Part shown: one piece after another, positions 36,479 to 46,206 of the stretch
Layout of the letters: the number at the start of each line of letters is the position of its first letter
Numbering within the stretch: the stretch's first letter is position 1
Source of the DNA: Qipengyuania profundimaris
Lineage (GTDB): Bacteria > Pseudomonadota > Alphaproteobacteria > Sphingomonadales > Sphingomonadaceae
Length of the DNA stretch: 64,000 bases
NCBI RefSeq assembly: GCF_030717945.1
Contig: NZ_JAVAIM010000001.1
Coordinates: 1,115,131 to 1,179,130, forward strand
Direction of reading: 5' to 3'
Program-made: the position numbers and the translations under genes
The notes under the pieces: generated by a model
Told to the model about the DNA's origin: nothing
Databases searched by the model: none
What the model saw: only the letters and a program-made list of their open reading frames with translations

Positions 36479-36532
36479 CTTTCCTCTTCCACAATATTGA
36501 ACATTTCCCTCCGCCAGACTATCTCACCCCAC

Positions 36533-37099
36533 ATGGCTATCCGTGAAATTCTCGAAGTGCCGGATCCCCGGCTCAAGGTCGTGTCCGAACCCGTCACCGA
36601 GTTCGACGACGAGTTGAAGACGCTCGTCTCCGACATGTTCGAAACCATGTATGATGCGCCCGGCATCGGGCTTGCGGCGATCCAGGTCGGCGTGCCCAAG
36701 CGCGTGCTGGTGATCGACCTGCAGCCCGAAGACACCGAGGCCGAGGGCGAGGTCTGCAATCATGGCGGGCACGAACACGTGCACTATCCGGTGAAGAAGG
36801 AGCCGCGCGTCTTCATCAACCCGGAAATCCTCGACCCGGCAGACGAGCTGGCGACCTATCAGGAAGGCTGCCTTTCGGTCCCCGACATCTTCGCCGACGT
36901 CGATCGCCCGTCCACCTGCCGCGTGCGCTACCAGGACTTGGAGGGCGAGACCCACGAGGAAGACCTCGACGGGCTGATGGCGACGTGCATCCAGCACGAG
37001 ATGGACCACCTCGAAGGAATTCTGTTCATCGACCACCTCAGCCGCCTCAAGCGCAACATGGCGCTCAAGAAGCTGAAAAAGTTGCGCGAAGCGGCTTAG
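36533..37099 (+). CDS. def: Peptide deformylase
   Basis: 188 residues from ATG 36533. It removes the N-terminal formyl group from nascent proteins. Motif I GIGLAAIQVG, motif II EGCLSVP and motif III QHEMDHLEG with the HExxH metal site are intact. A ~12-residue insertion (EAEGEVCNHGGHEHVHY) with several His sits between motifs I and II. It pairs functionally with fmt 2 kb away. Confidence 0.97.
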   Translation: MAIREILEVPDPRLKVVSEPVTEFDDELKTLVSDMFETMYDAPGIGLAAIQVGVPKRVLVIDLQPEDTEAEGEVCNHGGHEHVHYPVKKEPRVFINPEILDPADELATYQEGCLSVPDIFADVDRPSTCRVRYQDLEGETHEEDLDGLMATCIQHEMDHLEGILFIDHLSRLKRNMALKKLKKLREAA

Positions 37100-37145
37100 C
37101 ATTTTTGTTTGCGAACCCGCATCCGCGGGGTCGTCCTCGCTAGAT

Positions 37146-37207
37146 GTGCAGCAAGCTGCACCCGCTGCGGGCGGGCGGTCGCCCTTGCCGGGCCTCCGTC
37201 GGCCCGG
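37146..37207. repeat. Cluster of hairpins downstream of def
   Basis: GTGCAGCAAGCTGCAC (37146-37161, 7-bp stem, AA loop) and CCGGGCC-tccgtc-GGCCCGG (37188-37207, 7-bp stem) lie in the 225-bp gap between def and the convergent copper protein gene, with a CCCGCTGCGGG between them. No T tract follows either. They may be transcription end structures or a decayed REP element; I see no gene in this gap. Confidence 0.5.
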
Positions 37208-37324
37208 TGCTCTAGGAGGGGAGAGGTCACTGATTGACGAGCGGTTGCGCCTCCCAGAGAACCGAGCGCAGCGAGGATAGCCTAACGCCGCGGACGCGGC
37301 CGCCGGCGCCTGAGGCTAAACAAA

Positions 37325-37723
37325 TTACGCCGCGTCCAGCATCGCATCGCGCGCTTTCACACAGTCCTCGACCACTTCGTGGCACATCCGCGCGCAGCGC
37401 TGGCAGTGCGGGTTTTCGTGCTTGTCGCATTCCTCGGCGCAGACCTTGCAGGCGAGGATGCAGGCTTCGAGCAGCGATTTGATCACCGCCGTATTGCCGT
37501 GCGTGCGACGCCCCGCGACCGTGCTGACGGCTTGGCAGATGTCCGACGCGTCCGAACACTTGCGGATGCATTCGGACATGTCGCCCTCTTCCGCATTGCA
37601 TGCATCGACGCAGCTACTGGCGATCGCCGCGCAATACATCGCGTGCTTGACCGCTTCGCCCAGTTCCTCGGTATAGTCGGCCCCCACGGCGGGGTGGTCC
37701 TGGATCATTTCCTTGATCGACAT
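37325..37723 (-). CDS. Csp-like four-helix-bundle copper storage protein (DUF326)
   Basis: 132 residues from ATG 37723, preceded by AGGAG. Fourteen Cys are spaced mainly as Cys-x3-Cys and Cys-x6-Cys along predicted helices (for example AACNAEEGDMSECIRKC, CILACKVCAEEC, CQRCARMC), the pattern of Csp copper storage proteins that line a helical bundle with thiolates. No signal peptide is seen, so it is the cytosolic Csp3-like type. Zinc or other metal binding is possible. Confidence 0.88.
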   Translation of the reverse strand: MSIKEMIQDHPAVGADYTEELGEAVKHAMYCAAIASSCVDACNAEEGDMSECIRKCSDASDICQAVSTVAGRRTHGNTAVIKSLLEACILACKVCAEECDKHENPHCQRCARMCHEVVEDCVKARDAMLDAA

Positions 37724-37796
37724 AGAATATCTCCTCTTTGCATGAGGAGCGCGCGGCTGTGGGGATAGTTCCGGGTGGGCCTTTCCCGCGCCGCCC

Positions 37797-37811
37797 GTTC
37801 CAGCTATGTTC
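37797..37811 (+). promoter_or_regulatory. LexA-like SOS box before rmuC
   Basis: GTTC at 37797-37800 and 37808-37811 flank exactly seven bases, seven bases before the rmuC ATG chosen here. The gene's link to DNA rearrangement makes SOS control plausible, but one or two matches are expected by chance in this window. Confidence 0.4.
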
Positions 37812-37817
37812 CGGCGC

Positions 37818-39275
37818 ATGGATATGACCGTTCTCATCGTCGCCGTCGCCGCTCTCCTGATTGGGGTGGCGCTCGGCTGGTTCGCCGGATCGCGCCCGGC
37901 AGCCGACTGGAAAGCGCGCCATGGCGAGCGCGATGCAGAGGCGCGGGAGCTGGACGAGAAGTTCCGCCGCGCCATCGTAGAACTGGAGAATGCGACCGTG
38001 CGGGCTGACCGCGCAGATGCGCTCGACGGCGAATTGCGCGAGACCCGCGCCGCGCATGAAACGGCTCTCGAAATCTTGCGGCGCGACAATGCTGCGCTCG
38101 GGTCCGAGCTGGCGACGCTCAAGGAAAAGACCGCTAATTTCGACGAGCAGAAGCGCTTGCTGGTCGAGGCGCGCGAGGAATTGCTCAAGGAATTCCAGAA
38201 CACCGGCACCGCCGTACTGTCCAAGGCGCAGGAGGATTTCCTCAAGCGCGCGAACGAGAGGTTCGGGCATTCCGAAAAGACCAGCGAGGAAAAGCTGCGC
38301 GCGCTGCTCGATCCGGTGGGCAAGCGGCTGGAGGCTTACGAGAAGCAGGTCGCCGCGCTGGAGGAAAAGCGCACCGATGCCTTCGGACGGCTCTACCAGC
38401 AGATCACCGAGATGCAGCGCGGGCAGGAAGAGGTCCGGCGCGAGGCACAGCGGCTCGGCAACAGCCTGACCAACGCCCCCAAGGCGCGCGGCCGCTGGGG
38501 TGAGCGGGCGCTGCAGAACGTGCTCGAACAATGCGGGCTGTCGGAGCATACCGATTTCAACCTCGAACATTCGATCGAGACCGAGGATGGCCGGCTTCGC
38601 CCCGATGCGGTGGTGCATGTGCCGGGGCAGAAGAAACTGGTGATCGACGCCAAAGTCTCGCTCAACGCCTACCAGGCCGCCTTTGAGGCGGATGACGACG
38701 ACGAGCGCGGGCGGCATCTCGACCTGCATGCGAAATCCATGCGCAACCACGTCCAGACGCTCGGCAGCAAGAGCTACCAGAGCCAGTTCGACGACACGCC
38801 CGACTATGTCGTGATGTTCGTGCCGGGCGAGCATTTCGTCGCCGCCGCGCTGGAGCACGATCCGGAGCTGTGGGACTTCGCCTTCCGCAACAAGGTGCTG
38901 CTGGCGACCCCGACCAACCTCGTCGCCATCGCGCGTACCGTGGCGCAGGTCTGGCGGCAGGACACGATCGCGCAGGAAGCGGTGGAGATCGGCAGGGCCG
39001 GGGCGGAGCTCTACGACCGCCTCGCCGTCGCCGCCGAACACATGAAGCGCGTCGGCGGCGGGCTGGAGACGGCGGTCAACAATTACAACAAGTTCGTTGG
39101 CAGCTTCGAACGTAACGTGCTGACGTCGGGCAGGCGCCTAGCCGAACGCGGCATCGAAATCGGCAAGCGCGAGATCGAGGAAGTGCCGAAGGTGGAGGCA
39201 ACCCCGCGCTACAATGCGGAAGACGCCGCGCAGATCGAGGATCAAACGGGCGAGGGGCGCGAAGCGGCGGAGTGA
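37818..39275 (+). CDS. rmuC: DNA recombination protein RmuC
   Basis: 485 residues. One N-terminal transmembrane helix (TVLIVAVAALLIGVALGWFAGS) is followed by a long coiled coil (about 35-190) and the RmuC nuclease-like domain with RGRWGERALQNVLEQCGL, DAVVHVPGQKKLVIDAKVSLNAY and DYVVMFVPGEHF. RmuC limits inversions at short inverted repeats. The start could be 37806, 37818 or 37824. Confidence 0.94.
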   Translation: MDMTVLIVAVAALLIGVALGWFAGSRPAADWKARHGERDAEARELDEKFRRAIVELENATVRADRADALDGELRETRAAHETALEILRRDNAALGSELATLKEKTANFDEQKRLLVEAREELLKEFQNTGTAVLSKAQEDFLKRANERFGHSEKTSEEKLRALLDPVGKRLEAYEKQVAALEEKRTDAFGRLYQQITEMQRGQEEVRREAQRLGNSLTNAPKARGRWGERALQNVLEQCGLSEHTDFNLEHSIETEDGRLRPDAVVHVPGQKKLVIDAKVSLNAYQAAFEADDDDERGRHLDLHAKSMRNHVQTLGSKSYQSQFDDTPDYVVMFVPGEHFVAAALEHDPELWDFAFRNKVLLATPTNLVAIARTVAQVWRQDTIAQEAVEIGRAGAELYDRLAVAAEHMKRVGGGLETAVNNYNKFVGSFERNVLTSGRRLAERGIEIGKREIEEVPKVEATPRYNAEDAAQIEDQTGEGREAAE

Positions 39276-39356
39276 GGCCGCAGTTGTCGCAGACCCGCGA
39301 AGCGGTTAGATGACTGCGGGCTCGCTGAACGAATTTGGTTTAAGCAAACGCATCGC

Positions 39357-40772
39357 ATGGCCGAAAACGAACCGGATCCCGACATAGACGCAGCCCGTTT
39401 CGCTGCCATTATAGCAAGCTCTACGGACGCGATAATCTCGAAGTCGCTCGACGGCACCGTACAGACATGGAACCCCGCGGCAGAGGCGCTTTTCGGCTGG
39501 TCGGCCGCGGAAATGGTTGGGCAGTCGATCCGCCGGATCGTGCCCGAAGATCGCGCCGAGGAAGAGGATCGGATCCTCGCAAGAATTCGTGCGGGACATG
39601 TCGTTCCCAGGTTTACTACTAAGCGTCTCACGAAGAGCGGCGAAACCGTGCCAATCGCGGTGACAGTCTCGCCGGTGCGCGATGCATCCGGACAGATCGT
39701 CGGTGCGTCGAAGATCGCGAACGACTTGCGCGAGCAGATCGAACTGCAGTCCGGTCTGCGCGAGAAGACCGACCAATTTACCGCGCTCGCCAACAACATT
39801 CCGCAACTGGCGTGGCTCGCCGACAAGGATGGCTGGATCTACTGGTTCAACCAGCGGTGGTACGAATTCACCGGCACCGATCTGGAGGAAATGCAGGGTT
39901 GGGGGTGGCAGAAAGTCCATCATCCGGATCATGTCGAGCGTGTCACCAACCGCATTCAGGAAGCGTGGGATAGCGGAGAGCCCTGGGACGACACTTTTCC
40001 GTTGCGGAGAGCAGACGGCGAGTTCCGGTGGTTCCTCAGTCGTGCGAACCCGTTAAGGGATGACGAAGGGAACGTCGTTCTCTGGTGCGGCACGAACACC
40101 GACATCACCGACCAGCTGGAAGCGCAGAACCACATCAAGCTGCTGATGCGGGAGGTGAACCACCGCTCTCGGAATATGCTCGCTACGATCAGAGCGATCC
40201 TGCGGCGGTCCTCCGGCTTGCCGAAGGACGAACTCGTCCGGTCCCTCGACCGCCGCATCAATGCGCTGGCGTCCAATCAGGAAATTCTCGACGGCGGCGA
40301 TTGGTCGGGAGCACGCGTGGCCGATATCGTCGAGGCGCAACTTCGCCATCTCGGCGAAGATATGCGGCGACGAATACATATCACAAAGCCCAGTCCGGTG
40401 ATCGTCAGAACGGAGGCTGCCGAAGCGATAGGACTGGCTATCCATGAACTCGCCACGAACGCCGAAAAATATGGTGCACTCAGCAATGATCGCGGCCGGG
40501 TCGACATCGAATGGGAGGTTGCCGGTGAAGCTGCGGAAGAGCCAGTTTTTCGGATGCGCTGGAACGAGATTGGTGGCCCTCTAGTCCCCGAGCCCTCACG
40601 CACGGGATTCGGCTCGCTGTTGATCGTGCGGAATGTCGAACAAGTCCTTGCTGCTGAAGTTGCGCTGAACTTCGAAGCCGATGGCCTGAACTGGCAGGTG
40701 GAGGCGCCCGCCGGGAAGCTGACCGTCGACCGGATCGAACGGGTCGCGGCGGAAGACTATTTGGCCATTTGA
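39357..40772 (+). CDS. PAS-PAS HWE-family sensor histidine kinase
   Basis: 471 residues with no transmembrane segment. PAS1 (about 15-130) has WNPAAEALFGWSAAEMVG; PAS2 (about 145-265) has WLADKDGWIYWFNQRWYEFTG and a PAC segment. The HWE kinase follows with phospho-acceptor His in MREVNHRSRNML, N-box LAIHELATNAEKYGAL and a WNEIGGP W-x-E signature. Neither PAS has the LOV Cys motif. Possible partners are stress-response regulators; none is adjacent. Confidence 0.93.
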   Translation: MAENEPDPDIDAARFAAIIASSTDAIISKSLDGTVQTWNPAAEALFGWSAAEMVGQSIRRIVPEDRAEEEDRILARIRAGHVVPRFTTKRLTKSGETVPIAVTVSPVRDASGQIVGASKIANDLREQIELQSGLREKTDQFTALANNIPQLAWLADKDGWIYWFNQRWYEFTGTDLEEMQGWGWQKVHHPDHVERVTNRIQEAWDSGEPWDDTFPLRRADGEFRWFLSRANPLRDDEGNVVLWCGTNTDITDQLEAQNHIKLLMREVNHRSRNMLATIRAILRRSSGLPKDELVRSLDRRINALASNQEILDGGDWSGARVADIVEAQLRHLGEDMRRRIHITKPSPVIVRTEAAEAIGLAIHELATNAEKYGALSNDRGRVDIEWEVAGEAAEEPVFRMRWNEIGGPLVPEPSRTGFGSLLIVRNVEQVLAAEVALNFEADGLNWQVEAPAGKLTVDRIERVAAEDYLAI

Positions 40773-40792
40773 TCCAGGCGGGCGGGTCCGGA

Positions 40793-41620
40793 TCAGTCCC
40801 GCTGTTCCAGCCCCGCCAGCACCTCGTACCCCAGAACTGCCGCCGCGACAGCCGCGTTGAGGCTGTCGGCGCGACCTTTCATCGGCATGGTCACGCGCAG
40901 GTCGCAGGCCATCTCGTACGCCTCCGGCAGCCCGCGACTCTCGTTGCCGACCATGACGAAACATGGTGCGGCATAGGGCGCGACGCGATAGGGCTGGGCC
41001 TCGCGCAGGCTCGCGGCGACGAGCTGGCCTGCACCGCCGCGCAGCCAGCCCTCGAACTCGCTCCACTCGGCACGCGCGATGCTTTGCGTGAACACCGCGC
41101 CCATGCTGGCGCGCACGGCCTCGACGCTGAAGGGATCGGCGCAATCGTCGATCAGGATCAGCCCGCCCGCGCCGATCGCGTCGCCGGTCCGCAGCATGGT
41201 GCCGAGATTGCCCGGATCGCGCAGCGCCTGGGCGACCAGCCAGATGTCGGCGCGGCTGCGGTCGAGGCTCGCCAGCGAGGTGTTGAATTCGGCGAACACG
41301 CCCGCGACCGCCTGCGGATTGTCCTTGCCGGTGATCTTGGAGAGGATGTCGGGCGAGGTCTCGATCACTTCGCCGCCCGCCGCCGCGACCGCCGCTTCCA
41401 GCTCTGCCAACAGCGGATGCGGATCGCGGCCCGTAGCGAGTACCAGCACCTCGGGCAAATGCCCACACTCGCGCGCGTCGGTCAGCAGTCGCAGACCTTC
41501 GGCGAGGAACTTGCCCGCGGCCTTGCGGTGCTTCTTCTCGCGCAGCGCACGCAGCGCCTTGACGGTGGGGTTGGAAAAGCCGGTGATGAGGCGGCGCGGC
41601 CGGATGTCGCTGGGAGCCAT
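40793..41620 (-). CDS. TrmH/SpoU family RNA 2'-O-methyltransferase
   Basis: 275 residues from ATG 41620 with GGGGAG upstream. The N-terminal substrate-binding domain (SNPTVKALRALREKKHRKAAGKFLAEG) and the SPOUT knot domain with ALRDPGNLGTMLRTGDAIGAGGLIL, FVMVGNESRGLP and MPMKGRADSLNAAVAAAVLGYE are present. The target rRNA or tRNA site is unknown. It is the last gene of the chv-PTS operon, 2 bp after the HPr stop. Confidence 0.93.
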   Translation of the reverse strand: MAPSDIRPRRLITGFSNPTVKALRALREKKHRKAAGKFLAEGLRLLTDARECGHLPEVLVLATGRDPHPLLAELEAAVAAAGGEVIETSPDILSKITGKDNPQAVAGVFAEFNTSLASLDRSRADIWLVAQALRDPGNLGTMLRTGDAIGAGGLILIDDCADPFSVEAVRASMGAVFTQSIARAEWSEFEGWLRGGAGQLVAASLREAQPYRVAPYAAPCFVMVGNESRGLPEAYEMACDLRVTMPMKGRADSLNAAVAAAVLGYEVLAGLEQRD

Positions 41621-41622
41621 GG

Positions 41623-41901
41623 TCACGGCTCCCCGAAACCGTCCTCGATCATCGCGGCGAGGGTGCTCATCGCCTCCTCGCTGCCGTCGCCGGCGACGAT
41701 CAGCTCGATCGTATCGCCCTTGGCTGCACCGAGCATCATGAGGCCGAGGATGGAGCCGCCGGCCGCCTCGTTCTCGCCCTTGGCCACACGCACCTGGCAA
41801 CCTTCCGGCAGTTCGGCGACTGCGCCGACGAACTTGGCGCTGGCCCGCGCATGCAATCCGCGCTGGTTGACGACCGTGAGGGTGCGGCGCAGCTCGCTCA
41901 A
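41623..41901 (-). CDS. HPr family phosphocarrier protein (nitrogen-type PTS)
   Basis: 92 residues. The phospho-accepting His17 lies in NQRGLHARASAKF, and the HprK-type regulatory Ser50 in GGSILGLMML is present. In alphaproteobacteria this protein passes phosphate from EI-Ntr to EIIA proteins and signals to HprK. It overlaps the EIIA gene by ATGA. Confidence 0.95.
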   Translation of the reverse strand: MSELRRTLTVVNQRGLHARASAKFVGAVAELPEGCQVRVAKGENEAAGGSILGLMMLGAAKGDTIELIVAGDGSEEAMSTLAAMIEDGFGEP

Positions 41902-42326
41902 GAGGTGGCAGCCTTCGCGCTGTCGATATCCTGGCCGAGGAACTCGCTGGCCACCGTGATGTAGTTGCGGCCCGCAGTCTGCGCCGCGTGCACCGCATCG
42001 ACCACGCCCATGCTCTTGCGCGCTCCGGCAAGGCGGATGAGCATCGGCAGGTTGATGCCCGCGATCACCTCGATCCGGCCCGTGTCGAGCAGGGAGATCG
42101 CGAGGTTGGAGGGCGTACCGCCGAACAGGTCGGTGAGGATGATCGCTCCGTCGCCCGTGTCCACCTTAGCGATGGCATCGGCGATGTCCTGGCGGCGACG
42201 CTCCATATCGTCATTGGGACCGATGCAGATGGTCGCCACACCCTCCTGCTTGCCCACCACATGCTCCATCGCGTCGATGAAGTGCTCGGCCAAATTGCCG
42301 TGGGTGACGAGAATCATGCCAATCAT
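41898..42326 (-). CDS. PTS EIIA component, mannose type (regulatory)
   Basis: 142 residues from ATG 42326. The phospho-His9 is in MILVTHGNLAEHF and the LTDLFGGTPSN motif of the mannose EIIA family is present. No EIIB or EIIC transporter genes follow, so it is a regulatory, not a transport, component. It lies 72 bp after rapZ and overlaps the HPr gene. Confidence 0.93.
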   Translation of the reverse strand: MIGMILVTHGNLAEHFIDAMEHVVGKQEGVATICIGPNDDMERRRQDIADAIAKVDTGDGAIILTDLFGGTPSNLAISLLDTGRIEVIAGINLPMLIRLAGARKSMGVVDAVHAAQTAGRNYITVASEFLGQDIDSAKAATS

Positions 42327-42398
42327 GCGTGGGCGTATCCGAATAATTACCCTTGGAAGGTTACGTGCCGGGTCCTGAACCATCAATGGCCGCGGGAA

Positions 42399-43301
42399 TC
42401 AACGCCGTTCGAGCGGATCGGCGGGACGGCTCCCCAGATTGCGATGAATAACGGTGGGCGAAAACCCCTCGGCGCGCAAGACGTCCGCCGCCCGCTCGGC
42501 GCTGTAGACGGAGCGGTGTCTCCCTCCGGTACAGCCGAAGGCGATGTTGAGATAGCTGCGGTCCTGCGCGGCATAGCGCGGCAGCAGCTCGCGCAGCAGG
42601 TCGGCGATGCGGGCGAAGGCCGGTTCGAAAGCGGGATCGGCCTCGATATGCGCGGCTACCTCGGCTTCAAGTCCGGTCTTCTCGCGAAGGCCCTCTATCC
42701 AATGCGGGTTGTCGATAAAGCGCATGTCGAACAGCAGGTCTGCCAGGGGCGGGGTGCCGCGGGCAAAACCGAAGCTGGAGATGGTGACGGTCATCTCGCG
42801 CTCGGCGCTGCTGGCGAATTGCTCGCGCACTTCCTGCTGCAGCTGGTTGGTGGAGAAGTCGCTGGTGTCTATGACGATGTCGGCCCAGCGCCGCAGCGGC
42901 TCCAGCAGCTCGCGCTCGGCCTTGATCCCGTCGAGTACGGGACGGCCGCGGGCCATCGGATGCGGACGGCGGGTTTCGTTGTAGCGCCGCTCCAACTCGC
43001 CGCCGGCGCAGTCGATGAACAGCGTCGTCACCTCGACATCGCCGCGAGCCGCCAGCTGCTTGCACATTGCGATGATCTCGGCGGGGACGAAGCCACGTGT
43101 GCGCGAATCGAAGCCGATGGCGAGCTGGCTGTCCTCGTCCTCATTGCCGAGCAGCCCGCCGAGCAGGCGCACCGGGAAGTTGTCGATCGCTTCCCAGCCG
43201 ATGTCTTCCAGCACCTGCAGCGCCGTCGACTTGCCCGCACCCGAAAGGCCGGTGACGAGCAGGACGCGCTGGCGCGGGGAAGTGGGGGAATCGGCGGTCA
43301 T
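42399..43301 (-). CDS. rapZ: RNase adapter / P-loop NTPase RapZ
   Basis: 300 residues. The Walker A GLSGAGKST is at 18-26, with DNFPVRLLG nearby, and the C-terminal domain has SFGFARGTPPLADLLFDMRF and IAFGCTGGRHRSVY. In enterobacteria RapZ guides RNase E to GlmZ to control glucosamine-6-phosphate synthesis; the alphaproteobacterial role is less clear. The ATG overlaps the hprK stop. Confidence 0.95.
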   Translation of the reverse strand: MTADSPTSPRQRVLLVTGLSGAGKSTALQVLEDIGWEAIDNFPVRLLGGLLGNEDEDSQLAIGFDSRTRGFVPAEIIAMCKQLAARGDVEVTTLFIDCAGGELERRYNETRRPHPMARGRPVLDGIKAERELLEPLRRWADIVIDTSDFSTNQLQQEVREQFASSAEREMTVTISSFGFARGTPPLADLLFDMRFIDNPHWIEGLREKTGLEAEVAAHIEADPAFEPAFARIADLLRELLPRYAAQDRSYLNIAFGCTGGRHRSVYSAERAADVLRAEGFSPTVIHRNLGSRPADPLERR

Positions 43302-43759
43302 TGCACTTGCCTTGTTGCTGCTTGCGCCGCGCTTGGAAAGGGCAGGCCGTGCTTTGCCAGCGCATGTTCGGCGCGCAGGGCTTGCGTCGCATCGCCGGGC
43401 GCAAAGGGCAGCAGTGGCACGAAAATGTCGGCCATCACAGTCGTCGGGACCTCCATCGGGAAGCGCGGGGCGTCGGGATCGAGCTTGAGGACGAGAGCCA
43501 CCGGAGCACGTGCCGTCGGCAACTCTACCAGCCCAATGTTGCGGACTTCGATCAGTCCGCTGGTATTAGGCGGAGGCGCGGCAATCAGCGCACCGTCTTG
43601 CACAACGAGTTCGATCGCGTCGTCGCCGATCAGCACCGCTCCCCTGTCGATCAGCGCCAACGCGAGCGAGGACTTGCCGACGCCAGGTGCACCCTCGATC
43701 AGCAGCGCTCGCCCGCCGATGGCAACGCCTGTCACGTTGGCCAGGACCTGCTTGCTCAT
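43298..43759 (-). CDS. hprK: HPr kinase/phosphorylase, short alphaproteobacterial form
   Basis: 153 residues, only the C-terminal kinase domain of the ~310-residue Firmicute enzyme, as is normal in alphaproteobacteria. Walker A GAPGVGKSS (23-31) and the HprK loop LIGDDAIELV are present. It phosphorylates HPr on serine and couples the PTS to ChvG/ChvI signalling. It overlaps chvG and rapZ by 4 bases each. Confidence 0.92.
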   Translation of the reverse strand: MSKQVLANVTGVAIGGRALLIEGAPGVGKSSLALALIDRGAVLIGDDAIELVVQDGALIAAPPPNTSGLIEVRNIGLVELPTARAPVALVLKLDPDAPRFPMEVPTTVMADIFVPLLPFAPGDATQALRAEHALAKHGLPFPSAAQAATRQVQ

Positions 43760-45339
43760 CGCCTTGCGGGCAGACCAAACACGAGACAGGCACCTGGCTC
43801 GCCGCCCTGCCGCGAGGTCGCGACCAACGTGCCGTCATGCGCCTCCGCGATTGTCCGCGCGATTGCGAGACCAAGACCGGAATGCTTGCCGAAGTCCTCG
43901 CCCTCGGGCCGGTCTGAATGGAACCGCTGGAACACTTTCTCGCGCTTTTCCTCAGGGATCCCGGGACCTTCGTCGCAGATGGTCAGGGTGACCCAGCCAT
44001 CGTGCCGCTCCAGGACCGCATCGATCCGGCCCCTCGGCGGGGAGAAAGACACGGCATTATCGAGCAGATTGTCGATCACTCGCTCCAGCCGCACCGGCAC
44101 GCCTGCGACGACCAGCGGCTCCGCGGGCATCGCCAGCGCAATCGTGCGGTCCTCGTTCTCTTCGCGCTCCTCGCGGCTGGCGACGATGTTCGACAAGAGT
44201 TGCTTGAGGTCGACCGTCTCGAATTCGGCGCGCGACATTTCCGCATCTATCCGACTGGCGTCGGAAATTTCCGTTACCAACCGGTCGATCCGCTGGACGT
44301 CGTGCGTCGCGATGTCGAGCAATTGCGCGCGCAGCTGCGGATCCTCGACCTTGGCGAGGGACTCGGTCGCGCTGCGCAGCGAGGCGAGCGGATTCTTGAT
44401 CTCGTGCGCGACATCGGCGGCGAAACTTTCGACCGCATCGATGCGCTGGCGCAGTGCCCCTGTCATGTCGGAGAAAGCGCGGGCGAGCATGCCGATTTCG
44501 TCGCGGCGATCGGGCAGACGCGGCACTTCGACTTGCCGGTCGCGACCTTGGCGCACGCGGACGGCGGCTTGCACCAACTCGCGCAAGGGGCGCACAATGG
44601 TACGCGCGAGGAACAGCGACAGCAACGTCGATACGAGCAGCGCCAGCAACACGACGGCGAGCACGGTCGATCGCGCCGCGCGCACGCTTTCGGTAATGTC
44701 GACCGGGTTGCGTGTCAGCAGTAGCGTATCGCCATCCAGCCCGACCGGTGCGGCGGCATTGATCACATGCGTGCCATCCGGGGCATCGCGCAGCACGATC
44801 TGTGTCAGGCTTTCCTCGCGTGCCCGGACCAGTTCCGGCCAGCCGGAAGCGTCGTCGGTGGCGGGCTCGACATAGTCCGGGAGGGCAGGCGCGCCTACGA
44901 TCCGATCGAACCCGCGGTCGAGGCGCAGGGCGAGGTCGGTCTGGTCGACCTCGGAGGGCTCGGGCAGGTCGAAGCTCGGCGGGGCGAGGGCGAAGCTGTC
45001 CGATTCCAGATTGCCTTCCGGGCCATAGACCCGCAGGCGCAGGCGCTGCTCCTTGCCGATCTGGATGAGCAACGCTTCCTGCCGCTGGACTGTCGCGCCG
45101 GCCAGCGCTTCCGCGGTGATCTGCGCCTCCACCAGCGCGAGCTTGAACCGCTCGTCGAGCAGCTGCTTGCGGTAGGCATCGAGATATAGGACCCCGCCGC
45201 CAAGCAGCACCAGCGGCAGCACGTTGACGAACAGGATGCGACTGGTGAGCGACAGGCGGTGCGACCAGCGCAGCTGGCCGAACCGGTCGCTGCGCAGGGC
45301 GCTGGCTCTGTCGGATACCCCGGGCCGCTGGTCAGCCAT
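43756..45339 (-). CDS. chvG: Sensor histidine kinase ChvG/ExoS type
   Basis: 527 residues from ATG 45339. Two transmembrane helices (about 36-53 and 225-247) flank a ~170-residue periplasmic sensor domain. HAMP (about 248-300), H-box His312 in [14 protein letters not shown]-box [15 protein letters not shown] and G-boxes [12 protein letters not shown] and GLGLAIART follow. It senses envelope/acid stress in relatives. It overlaps chvI by 8 bases. Confidence 0.94.
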   Translation of the reverse strand: MADQRPGVSDRASALRSDRFGQLRWSHRLSLTSRILFVNVLPLVLLGGGVLYLDAYRKQLLDERFKLALVEAQITAEALAGATVQRQEALLIQIGKEQRLRLRVYGPEGNLESDSFALAPPSFDLPEPSEVDQTDLALRLDRGFDRIVGAPALPDYVEPATDDASGWPELVRAREESLTQIVLRDAPDGTHVINAAAPVGLDGDTLLLTRNPVDITESVRAARSTVLAVVLLALLVSTLLSLFLARTIVRPLRELVQAAVRVRQGRDRQVEVPRLPDRRDEIGMLARAFSDMTGALRQRIDAVESFAADVAHEIKNPLASLRSATESLAKVEDPQLRAQLLDIATHDVQRIDRLVTEISDASRIDAEMSRAEFETVDLKQLLSNIVASREEREENEDRTIALAMPAEPLVVAGVPVRLERVIDNLLDNAVSFSPPRGRIDAVLERHDGWVTLTICDEGPGIPEEKREKVFQRFHSDRPEGEDFGKHSGLGLAIARTIAEAHDGTLVATSRQGGEPGACLVFGLPARR

Positions 45340-46087
45340 CGCTGAAGCTGTAGCCGGCGCCGTACAGGGTTTCGATGGCAGAGAATTCGGGATCGACCCG
45401 GCGGAACTTGCGCCGCATGCGCTTGATGTGGCTGTCCACCGTGCGGTCGTCGACGAAGACGTCGTCGGGATAGGCGGCATCCATCAGCTGGTTCCGGCTC
45501 TTGATGACGCCCGGTCGCACGGCCAGCGCCTCCAGCAGCAGGAACTCGGTGACGGTGAGCGAGACCGGCTTGTCTTCCCAGGTCACGTGATGGCGCGCCG
45601 GGTCCATGTGCAAGCGCCCGCGATCGATCTTCTCGGACGTGTCGGCTGGCACCGCATCGCTCATAACCAGCGGTCGGCGCGCGTCGCTGCGGCGCAGGAT
45701 CGCGTGGATGCGCGCGAGCAGCAGGCGAAGGCTGAAGGGCTTGGCGATATAGTCGTCCGCGCCCATTTGCAGGCCGGCGGCTTCGTCCGCCTCGTCGTCC
45801 TTGCTGGTCAGGAAGATCACCGGCAGCGCGGATTCCTCGCGCAGGCGGCGCAGCAATTCCATGCCGTCCATCTTGGGCATCTTGATATCGAAGATCGCCA
45901 GGTCGGGCGGATTGTTGAGCAGCGCGCCGAGCGCCGCCTCGCCATCCGAATAGAGCCGCGTGGCGAAACCTTCCGCCTGCAGCGCGATCGACACCGTGGT
46001 GAGGATGTTCCGGTCGTCGTCCACGAGCGCGATCACGCGCTGGTCGGGGTCCTGCGGGTTCGCACCCTGGATCGCATCGCTGTTCAT
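45332..46087 (-). CDS. chvI: OmpR-family response regulator ChvI
   Basis: 251 residues. Receiver domain with D23-D25 cluster and phospho-acceptor D67 in [13 protein letters not shown], Lys in YIAKPF; winged-helix domain with the [18 protein letters not shown] recognition region and [17 protein letters not shown]. It heads the chvI-chvG-hprK-rapZ-EIIA-HPr-trmH operon and is divergent from pckA, as in rhizobia. Confidence 0.95.
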   Translation of the reverse strand: MNSDAIQGANPQDPDQRVIALVDDDRNILTTVSIALQAEGFATRLYSDGEAALGALLNNPPDLAIFDIKMPKMDGMELLRRLREESALPVIFLTSKDDEADEAAGLQMGADDYIAKPFSLRLLLARIHAILRRSDARRPLVMSDAVPADTSEKIDRGRLHMDPARHHVTWEDKPVSLTVTEFLLLEALAVRPGVIKSRNQLMDAAYPDDVFVDDRTVDSHIKRMRRKFRRVDPEFSAIETLYGAGYSFSDG

Positions 46088-46206
46088 GCCCCGTGCCTAA
46101 TCCGATTATCCGTGCAAAACAACGCAGGCTGTGCCCGCCTAAGCCAGAATTTGCCGTCGTGCGGTTTGACGCAGGGGCGGTGGGGTATTAGAGGCTGACG
46201 CGAGCA

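Noticed and set aside
36339-36532. Extension of the def frame upstream into the repeat (long open frame from 35516)
   Set aside because: It passes through recR in another frame and the palindromic repeat; ATG 36533 starts the conserved deformylase N-terminus.
41988-43991. 667-codon open frame on the plus strand
   Set aside because: Runs antisense through EIIA, rapZ, hprK and chvG; all four are well supported on the minus strand.
46166-46191. TTGACG/TATTAG as a firm pckA promoter
   Set aside because: The spacing is only 14 bases; a 17-base spacing gives a poor TAGAGG, so I mention it only as possible.
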